Shown here: positions 6,799 through 12,072 of the stretch, in pieces | How positions within the stretch are numbered: the stretch's first letter is position 1 | Layout: each line of letters begins with the position of its first letter | NCBI GenBank assembly: GCA_020636695.1 | Contig: JACJXJ010000027.1 | Span: forward strand, 1 to 12,072 | From: Prevotellaceae bacterium | GTDB taxonomy: Bacteria; Bacteroidota; Bacteroidia; Bacteroidales; Paludibacteraceae | Direction: 5' to 3' | Length of the DNA stretch: 12,072 nt | Program-made: the position numbers and the translations under genes | Notes under the pieces: model-generated | Seen by the model: only the letters and a program-made list of their open reading frames with translations | Told to the model about the DNA's origin: nothing | Database searches by the model: none

Positions 6799-7527
6799 TT
6801 AGAACGACAAACCAAGTCCTGCTTTAGCGGCTTGTTCGTATTCTTGACGATGTGTTAGACGATAACGAACACCATCTTTCACAAAATTAGAGCCAGTTTG
6901 ATGGAAACTAAAATTGACGCGATAATCAAGACATTGCTGACGTACAGATAGAATATCATCGAAATTAGTTTGGCGTGCATGCGAATAAGATTCACCACCT
7001 ACCGACACAGCCGTAATTAAACCTGTGGACAAATAGGGACGTAGATTGACAGCTTCTAAAATAGGAGCAACTACAACACCGCGAAATTTTAAAGGAGTAT
7101 CCAACAGAAAAGGAATACGATCATCTGCCATTTTTTGATTTTCGGTGGTCACATTAAGTAATACATTGTCGTAACCATCACCCCAATCGGAAGGCAAACA
7201 CTGCTTAATACGTTCGGGACGTTTAGTGATAATAAAGAATTTACAATCAGTACGTTGTGCAATCATTTGCCACACTTCAGGACGCCAATCATCGGCTTCT
7301 TCAATAAAAAAATCGGAGGTAAAACAGGTAGCGACAGCACTACCTGACGGTATACGATATTCTTTGTAACGATTACGCTTGAGTGGAAGATTAAAATTGG
7401 TTTTAACACGAGTAACCACATTCGAATCTTTCTGATAAAAGGCATCTTGGCTAAACACAAAACAATGTAGACATCCAGGACTTTTCTTGTGGCAGCCATG
7501 CCAAGGATTCCAATTGTAACGTTCCAT
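6799..7527 (-). CDS. DUF5131 (phage Gp37/Gp68-like) three-Cys protein
   Basis: The protein has 242 aa. The N-terminus NWNPWHGCHKKSPGCLHC holds Cys12, Cys19 and Cys22 in a C-x6-C-x2-C array, as in the Gp37/Gp68 family (PF07505, DUF5131). That array has been proposed to bind an iron-sulfur cluster in a radical-SAM-like protein. Two further family blocks are present: GGESYSHAR (177-185) with a following RQQC, and FSFHQTGS in place of the usual FKQWG. The biochemical role of the family is unknown. Family members often sit next to a partner gene, tcmP, but none is seen here. The gene starts 8 bp after the rel stop, so it is probably the last gene of the M23-rel unit. No hairpin terminator was found in the 150 bp that follow its stop. 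Confidence 0.8.
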   Translation of the reverse strand: MERYNWNPWHGCHKKSPGCLHCFVFSQDAFYQKDSNVVTRVKTNFNLPLKRNRYKEYRIPSGSAVATCFTSDFFIEEADDWRPEVWQMIAQRTDCKFFIITKRPERIKQCLPSDWGDGYDNVLLNVTTENQKMADDRIPFLLDTPLKFRGVVVAPILEAVNLRPYLSTGLITAVSVGGESYSHARQTNFDDILSVRQQCLDYRVNFSFHQTGSNFVKDGVRYRLTHRQEYEQAAKAGLGLSF

Positions 7528-7535
7528 GATTCCAG

Positions 7536-8474
7536 TTAAGAAATGCGCTTCACTGATTTAATAGCAGAAATCTTCAATAAGTTCATACACAAGAGATTAA
7601 TATCTTCTGTACTGTAGACATAAATGGCCAATTGTCCATTGAAAACGCCATCTTTAGAATCAATATTAATGCTCTTAATATTGATATTGTAATCTTCGGT
7701 CACAATTTTTACGATGCGGCGCAACATGCCAACCTCATCCAAACCTGAAATTTCGATGGTTGTAAGGAATGATAATACTTTATGCGTGGCCCACTCAGCA
7801 GTAAGAATACGATTACCATAACTACTTTTGAGTTTTTGTGCGGTAGGACAATCTAATTTATGAACAACTACGGCACCTGAATCATCTAAGAAGCCAAGCA
7901 CTGGATCACCAGGAATTGGCTGACAGCATTCGGCAATTTTATAGGTATTACCCACATCGGCATCCGTCAAATGAATGGTTTTCTGTTTTGTATTAGGTGA
8001 TTCTGATGGAGTAGTTTTACCCTTCTTGGTACTTTTAGTATTGCCAAAATTTAATTTCCAAATTTTAATCCAACGACTTTGTGCTTTTTCTTTGAAAATA
8101 ACCGTTTCTATTTTGGACAAATCCAAGCGTTCTTTAGCGGCAGAGGCGAATAATTCAATAACATTATTCAACTTGTAATATTCCAACAAACGTTGAATAG
8201 TGGTATTATTAAAAGGCAATTCCAGTTTAGCTAAACGCTCTTCAATGAGCTTTTGACCTGCTTTTTGTATGGCTTTATACTCTTTTTTGAACAATGTCTT
8301 TAATTGGCTTTTAGCTCTAGCCGTGGTCACCAAATCAATCCACTCAGGTTGAGGACGTTGCGTTTTTGATGTCAATATTTCCACCTGGTCGCCACTTTTC
8401 AACTCATAACTTAATGGCACTAATTTATGATCGACTTTAGCACCAATACAGTGTATGCCTATATCGGAGTGCAA
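7536..8474 (-). CDS. rel: RelA/SpoT protein, C-terminal regulatory fragment (disrupted gene)
   Basis: These 312 codons are the regulatory half of a long RelA/SpoT homologue. The first 40 or so residues are most of the TGS domain (HSDIGIHCIGAKV to SGDQVEILTS). A helical region and a variable linker rich in K, S and T (145-165) follow. The Cys-containing zinc-finger-like domain comes next, with AECCQPIPGD (Cys183, Cys184) and HKLDCP (Cys209). The ACT domain is at about 237-312. In intact enzymes these parts sense ribosome-bound tRNA or ligands and set the balance between synthesis and hydrolysis of (p)ppGpp. The apparent start is a TTG codon within the TGS domain and is unlikely to be a natural initiation site. 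The fragment is in the same frame as the upstream half, separated from it by a TGA stop at 8487-8489. Confidence 0.85.
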   Translation of the reverse strand: MHSDIGIHCIGAKVDHKLVPLSYELKSGDQVEILTSKTQRPQPEWIDLVTTARAKSQLKTLFKKEYKAIQKAGQKLIEERLAKLELPFNNTTIQRLLEYYKLNNVIELFASAAKERLDLSKIETVIFKEKAQSRWIKIWKLNFGNTKSTKKGKTTPSESPNTKQKTIHLTDADVGNTYKIAECCQPIPGDPVLGFLDDSGAVVVHKLDCPTAQKLKSSYGNRILTAEWATHKVLSFLTTIEISGLDEVGMLRRIVKIVTEDYNINIKSINIDSKDGVFNGQLAIYVYSTEDINLLCMNLLKISAIKSVKRIS

Positions 8475-8475
8475 A

Positions 8476-8511
8476 GCAAAGCAAAGTCAAAGCCGTCGAT
8501 TTTGCAGGCAT
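8476..8511 (-). other. Cluster of three one-base deletions in rel
   Basis: The TGS domain of this family begins with a block like LPAKSTALDFAFALHSDIG. Those residues are all encoded here but spread over three frames. PAKSTAL is in one frame, DFA in the next, and FALHSDIG back in the original frame. Adding one base at each of three places (near 8510-8511, 8487-8488 and 8476-8480) restores the block. The net loss is 3 bp. The original frame therefore resumes after a stretch of wrong residues (CLQNRRL) and a TGA stop. The + strand here contains GCAAA three times in a row (8471-8485). Confidence 0.75.
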
Positions 8512-9770
8512 TTTTTAATATCACCTTGAGGCGTAAAGACGTATATTTCAGTGGAATACAAATTAAGCTGGAAGGTATCCATAAAATCGACTGCATTTGC
8601 ATAATCAGCCGTGTCCAACATTTCTTTGAGCGATTTAAGCCACAAATCCAAGTCAGATTGTTCTTCAGAACCAGTTTTATATTTCCAATGGGCTGCTAAA
8701 CCATGTTCAGCAATTTCATTCATGCGTTCGCTACGAATTTGTACCTCAATCCAATTCCCAGAAGGTCCCATAAGCGTAACGTGTAAAGCTTCATAACCAT
8801 TGGCTTTAGGTGTATTAATCCAATCGCGCGTACGATCGGGATGCGCTTTATAAATGGACGTCAATGCTGAATAGGTAACCCAACAATTGGCTTTTTCATT
8901 TTCGCCTGATTTTGGTTTAAGAATAATACGTACCGCTAACAAATCATACACTTCGTCAAACGAAATATGTTTAGTTTGCATTTTACGAAATACGGAGTAC
9001 GGAGATTTAATACGGCTCGTTATTTCGTAATTATACTTGTAAGAATCCAACAACCGTTTAATTGGTTCTATGAACTCTTGGAACGACTGTTCCAACTGCG
9101 GAGTAACTTCTTTTATCTGTTCTTCAAGTTTTTGATAAACAGATGGTTGTTCATATTTAAAACTTAAATTTTCGAGTTCTGTTTTAATCAAAAAGAAACC
9201 TAGGCGTTGGGCTAATGGCGCATATATATACTGAGTTTCACCCGTAATTTTAAGCTGTTTAGCAGGAGGCATAGAGCCAAGCGTACGCATATTGTGCAAC
9301 CGATCGGCCATTTTTATCAATATAACACGTACATCTTCTGGAATGGTGAGAATTAAACGACGAAAATTCTCGGCTTGCTCAGACGCTTTATCACCAAAAA
9401 TACCGCCCGAAATTTTGGTTAAACCACTTACAATCGAAGCTATTTTTGGTCCAAATAATTCTTCTATATCCTCACAAGTATAATCGGTATCTTCTACTAC
9501 ATCGTGCAAAAGGGCTGAACAAATAGAAGTAGAACCTAACCCAATTTCCTTCACTACAATGCGTGCTACTGACAACGGGTGCATGATGTAAGGTTCACCC
9601 GAACGACGTTTTGTACCTTTATGAGCTTTATTGGCAAACTCGAAGGCGCGCGTAATAATTTCAACTTTTTGTTTATGGCGGGTGGCCGCATAATCCTGCA
9701 AAAGAGCCTGAAACTCTTTTTGAATCATTTCATCTTCTTCTGCTTGAGTGAGATTAACAAACGTGTTCAT
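8487..9770 (-). CDS. rel: RelA/SpoT protein, N-terminal hydrolase-synthetase fragment (disrupted gene)
   Basis: These 427 codons carry both catalytic domains of a (p)ppGpp synthetase/hydrolase. The HD hydrolase (about 45-200) has His64 in EPYIMHP, His89-Asp90 in LLHDVVEDT and MADRLHN (155-160), so hydrolysis looks intact. The synthetase (about 245-365) has Asp276 in FDEVYDLLAVR, PKANGY (321-326) for pyrophosphate-acceptor binding, and Glu342 in IEVQIR. RTRD at 313-316 stands where bifunctional Rel/SpoT enzymes have RxKD, not the EXDD of RelA-only enzymes. The last seven residues (CLQNRRL) come from a wrong frame and replace the start of the TGS domain. Intact, the protein would have about 745 aa. 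It makes or removes the alarmone that slows growth in starvation. The start is 15 bp after the M23 gene, consistent with one transcript. Confidence 0.9.
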   Translation of the reverse strand: MNTFVNLTQAEEDEMIQKEFQALLQDYAATRHKQKVEIITRAFEFANKAHKGTKRRSGEPYIMHPLSVARIVVKEIGLGSTSICSALLHDVVEDTDYTCEDIEELFGPKIASIVSGLTKISGGIFGDKASEQAENFRRLILTIPEDVRVILIKMADRLHNMRTLGSMPPAKQLKITGETQYIYAPLAQRLGFFLIKTELENLSFKYEQPSVYQKLEEQIKEVTPQLEQSFQEFIEPIKRLLDSYKYNYEITSRIKSPYSVFRKMQTKHISFDEVYDLLAVRIILKPKSGENEKANCWVTYSALTSIYKAHPDRTRDWINTPKANGYEALHVTLMGPSGNWIEVQIRSERMNEIAEHGLAAHWKYKTGSEEQSDLDLWLKSLKEMLDTADYANAVDFMDTFQLNLYSTEIYVFTPQGDIKKCLQNRRL

Positions 9771-9785
9771 ATTGTATTGTTGGTT

Positions 9786-10757
9786 TTAGTCAAATACTTG
9801 ACCAGCATTTTGGGACAATTGTACCATTTCATCGTATTGTTCTGGCGATAAATCGAGGAAGTAATAGTTTTGTGGATTCACAGGTTTGCCTTGGTAACGA
9901 ACCTCGTAATGTAAGTGAGGACCTGTTGATTTGCCGGTATTTCCTACTTCACCTATCACGTCACCGCGGGTTACCCGTTGTCCAGAACGCACTTTAATTT
10001 TATTCATGTGGCCATAAAGTGTTTCATAGCCAAATCCATGATTAATTTTCACCGCATTACCATAACCTTGTTGCCAACCTGCTTGCACCACTTGCCCATT
10101 ACCAGTGGCAAAAATATGCGTTCCTGTTGGTGCAGTAAAGTCCATACCTTGATGCATTTTGGGGCGACGGTAAATAGGATCGATACGCACACCAAAACCA
10201 GAAGCCACACGACGTAAATCTTTATTCAAAATTGGCTGAATAGCGGGTAAATGTTCCAAACGCAATTTATTTTGTTTCGCCAATTTTACCAATTCATCAT
10301 ATGATTGCGACTGTATATAAGTTTGTTTGGATAAATCATCTATTTGTTGAGCCGTTTCAATTAACAAGCTCGAATTAGACATATCAGCAAATTCTTCGTA
10401 ACGATTCTTATTGCCGATACTGCTACGTCTCACCTCATAAGGAATGGGATCCGCCTGAAAAACAACACGGTAAAGATTATCATCACGTTGTTGCAAATCG
10501 CTTAAAATAGATTGTAAATCACCAATGCGACGTTCCATCAATTTATACTGCATCTTCATACGAGCATTTTCTGATGAAAGTTGTTTTTCTTCAGGCGACT
10601 CGACCAACCAAATAAAAATAAAGAAAAAGATAGCACCTGAAAATAAACTCGTCAACAGATGCAGCCCAACCTTCTTCACAATACCCCATGTAGTAGTCTC
10701 AACCTTCTCATACGAAAGCGTTTCGGGGTTAAAATGAAACTTGGTTTTACGTGCCAT
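9786..10757 (-). CDS. Membrane-anchored M23 (LytM) metallopeptidase
   Basis: The protein has 323 aa. A basic N-terminus and one membrane segment (about 31-52) place the rest in the periplasm. A short coiled coil (57-95) follows, then the M23 domain (about 183-297). The zinc and catalytic residues are all present: His202 and Asp206 in HQGMD, His240 and His250 in INHGFGYETLYGHM, and His281/His283 in GPHLHYEV. It should therefore cut peptide cross-links in peptidoglycan, unlike the degenerate LytM protein encoded at 433-1671. It is divergent from alaS, an arrangement common in Bacteroidetes, and is the first gene of a unit that continues with rel and the DUF5131 gene. Its substrate bond cannot be read from sequence. 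A -7-like element lies about 47 bp upstream. Confidence 0.93.
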   Translation of the reverse strand: MARKTKFHFNPETLSYEKVETTTWGIVKKVGLHLLTSLFSGAIFFFIFIWLVESPEEKQLSSENARMKMQYKLMERRIGDLQSILSDLQQRDDNLYRVVFQADPIPYEVRRSSIGNKNRYEEFADMSNSSLLIETAQQIDDLSKQTYIQSQSYDELVKLAKQNKLRLEHLPAIQPILNKDLRRVASGFGVRIDPIYRRPKMHQGMDFTAPTGTHIFATGNGQVVQAGWQQGYGNAVKINHGFGYETLYGHMNKIKVRSGQRVTRGDVIGEVGNTGKSTGPHLHYEVRYQGKPVNPQNYYFLDLSPEQYDEMVQLSQNAGQVFD

Positions 10758-10803
10758 AAATGATGAATATATCGTCGGGCGAATTTATTTCGGACGGGAA
10801 CTG

Positions 10804-10811
10804 CAAAAGTA
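10804..10811 (-). promoter_or_regulatory. Possible -7 element for the M23-rel unit
   Basis: TACTTTTG on the - strand fits TAnnTTTG and stands 46 bp before the M23 start codon. No TTG was found at the usual -33 distance, so support rests on the -7 match and its place in the divergent gap. Confidence 0.4.
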
Positions 10812-10823
10812 ATAAAATTTCAT

Positions 10824-10831
10824 TAAATTTG
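10824..10831 (+). promoter_or_regulatory. Possible -7 element for alaS
   Basis: TAAATTTG fits TAnnTTTG on the + strand and is followed by a leader of about 110 bases before the alaS ATG. The -33 position has only CTG (10801-10803). It lies 12 bp from the divergent -7 element, so the two promoters would overlap and polymerases could compete. Confidence 0.4.
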
Positions 10832-10861
10832 CGCCTGATTTAACGAAAATAAGGAAGCCTG

Positions 10862-10921
10862 ATGGAACCCACTTTTCAAAGTGAATTTAATAGCTTTATT
10901 TTCTGCATTTTACACACTTGA
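10862..10921 (+). CDS. Possible 19-residue upstream ORF in the alaS leader
   Basis: A short frame (MEPTFQSEFNSFIFCILHT) lies between the presumed alaS promoter and the alaS start. It is preceded by AAGGAAG at 10851-10857, a purine-rich Shine-Dalgarno-like stretch at usual spacing. It has no Ala codons, so it is not a classical alanine attenuator. It may be chance, because short frames are common in leaders. Confidence 0.15.
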   Translation: MEPTFQSEFNSFIFCILHT

Positions 10922-10947
10922 TTTTAACAATTAAACTCGATAAGATT

Positions 10948-12072
10948 ATGATGACGTCGAAAGAGATTCGCCAATCGTTTTTGGATTTTTTCGCTTCAAA
11001 AGGACACCACATTGTACCTTCTGCTCCAATGGTTATTAAGGATGACCCAACTTTGATGTTCACCAATGCGGGAATGAATCAATTTAAAAACATTATTTTA
11101 GGCAATGACCCTATTGTCTATCCACGCGTTGCCGATTCTCAAAAATGTTTGCGTGTAAGCGGTAAACACAACGATTTGGAAGAAGTAGGACACGACACCT
11201 ACCACCACACCATGTTCGAAATGTTAGGCAACTGGTCGTTTGGCGACTATTTTAAAGCCGAAGCCATTGCGTGGGCGTGGGAATACCTCACCGAAGTACT
11301 GAAACTCGACAAAAACAGACTCTATGTTACCGTGTTTGAAGGAGCTCCAAGCGAAGGACTTACGCGTGACGAGGAAGCTGCTGCTATGTGGGAAAAATAT
11401 ATTGCCAAAGACCGCATCATTAACGGTAATAAAAAAGATAATTTCTGGGAAATGGGCGATACAGGTCCTTGTGGTCCTTGTTCCGAAATTCACATCGATT
11501 TACGTTCCGATGAAGAACGCGCTAAAATAGATGGTAAAACGCTCGTAAATGGCGATCATCCACAAGTTATTGAGATTTGGAACAACGTCTTTATGCAATA
11601 CAATCGTAAAGCTGATGGCTCATTAGAGTCACTTCCAAACAAAGTTATCGACACAGGTATGGGTTTCGAACGCTTATGCGTAGCTGTACAAGGCAAAAAA
11701 TCGAACTACGACACAGACGTATTCCAACCACTACTCCAGAACATTGGCGAAGTATGTAATTGCCACTATGGAGCCGACAAAAAAGTAGATATCGCGATGC
11801 GCGTTATTGCCGACCACATTCGTACCATTGCTTTTGCCATTACCGACGGACAGTTGCCAAGCAACGCCAAAGCTGGTTATGTTATTCGTCGTATTTTACG
11901 CCGTGCCGTGCGTTATGGTTATACATTTATGAACCAACGTAGCGCATTTATGTATAAACTCATTCCTGCGTTGATTGAGAACATGGGAGACGCTTATCCT
12001 GAACTCAAAGCCCAACAATCGCTTATCGAAAAAGTGATTAAAGAAGAGGAAGAATCGTTTTTACGGACGTTA
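10948..12072 (+). CDS. alaS: Alanyl-tRNA synthetase, N-terminal part (runs off the window)
   Basis: The first 375 codons are open to the last base; the full family protein has about 870 aa, so the rest lies to the right. It starts with SKEIRQSFLDFFASKGHHIVP, the typical AlaRS beginning. Motif 2 follows: CLRVSGKHNDLEEVG, then HHTMFEMLGNWSFGDYFK (Arg69 onward). The Cys-rich block is GDTGPCGPCSEI, and motif 3 is GMGFERL (237-243). The region after that (VDIAMRVIADHIRTIAFAI, GYVIRRILRRAVRYG) belongs to the tRNA-recognition part. The enzyme charges tRNA-Ala with alanine in the cytoplasm; editing and C-Ala domains would be in the missing part. Two adjacent ATG codons (10948 and 10951) are possible starts. 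It is divergent from the M23 gene. Confidence 0.97.
   Translation, partial: MMTSKEIRQSFLDFFASKGHHIVPSAPMVIKDDPTLMFTNAGMNQFKNIILGNDPIVYPRVADSQKCLRVSGKHNDLEEVGHDTYHHTMFEMLGNWSFGDYFKAEAIAWAWEYLTEVLKLDKNRLYVTVFEGAPSEGLTRDEEAAAMWEKYIAKDRIINGNKKDNFWEMGDTGPCGPCSEIHIDLRSDEERAKIDGKTLVNGDHPQVIEIWNNVFMQYNRKADGSLESLPNKVIDTGMGFERLCVAVQGKKSNYDTDVFQPLLQNIGEVCNCHYGADKKVDIAMRVIADHIRTIAFAITDGQLPSNAKAGYVIRRILRRAVRYGYTFMNQRSAFMYKLIPALIENMGDAYPELKAQQSLIEKVIKEEEESFLRTL

Noticed and set aside
8487..8489. TGA in rel read through as a recoded codon or selenocysteine, since both halves share the same frame
   Set aside because: The kinase gene and fic end at TGA in the ordinary way. The residues around this stop (CLQNRRL) do not fit the TGS domain, while the expected residues exist in shifted frames. 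No selenocysteine hairpin was recognised.
10863..10869. TGGAACC in the alaS leader, resembling the T-box sequence TGGNACC
   Set aside because: The next bases are CAC, not GCG. The leader before it is too short for a specifier stem, no terminator follows, and T-boxes are not typical of Bacteroidetes.
10870..10883. Inverted repeat CACTTTTCAAAGTG as an operator or attenuator
   Set aside because: The arms are only 6 bp, AT-rich, with a 2-base loop and no T run. It is not distinguishable from chance in AT-rich DNA.
11224..11493. Open frame of 89 codons on the - strand
   Set aside because: It lies entirely inside the well-supported alaS coding region and resembles no known family.

Overview
The window looks like chromosomal DNA from a member of the Bacteroidetes, most likely class Bacteroidia. 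Four things point there. The DNA is AT-rich. Candidate promoters carry the TAnnTTTG -7 element of this phylum (TATCTTTG at 4728-4735 and 6653-6660). The order dut - TPR protein - DUF4292 lipoprotein - EnvC-like LytM protein is a typical Bacteroidetes run, and so is alaS divergent from an M23 peptidase gene. Most of the window is core gene content. No clear, wholly new multi-gene system is visible.

Layout from left to right. (1) 1-301, + strand: the 3' end of a Fic-family AMP-transferase gene with an intact catalytic motif and a C-terminal inhibitory helix motif of the class III (NmFic) type. It is probably the edge of an accessory region. (2) 379-417: a strong bidirectional terminator between the convergent Fic gene and the next operon. 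(3) 4735 down to 433, - strand: an operon of dut, a TPR gene split by a one-base frameshift, a DUF4292 lipoprotein and a catalytically degenerate EnvC-like LytM protein. A good promoter stands upstream of dut. (4) 6660 down to 4781, - strand: a LytS-type histidine kinase and LytTR response regulator overlapping by 4 bp, ended by a perfect palindromic terminator. The kinase has a His/Pro-rich loop predicted to lie outside the membrane, and its promoter may give an almost leaderless mRNA. (5) 10757 down to 6799, - strand: an active-looking membrane-anchored M23 peptidase, a RelA/SpoT (p)ppGpp synthetase/hydrolase gene split at the start of its TGS domain, and a DUF5131 (Gp37/Gp68) three-Cys protein, all closely spaced. 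(6) 10758-10947: divergent promoter region. (7) 10948-12072, + strand: the first 375 codons of alaS, running off the window.

Functionally, two units concern the cell envelope: the EnvC-like protein with its lipoprotein and TPR neighbours, and the M23 peptidase. One unit is a two-component sensor. Others are nucleotide pool hygiene (dUTPase), stringent response (Rel) and translation (AlaRS).

Two genes are broken by what look like single-base deletions: one in the TPR gene and three within about 40 bp in rel. The three in rel sum to -3, so the reading frame is restored downstream. Either the source sequence has base-level deletion errors, or both genes are genuinely damaged. If the rel break is real, it would separate the catalytic half from the regulatory half.
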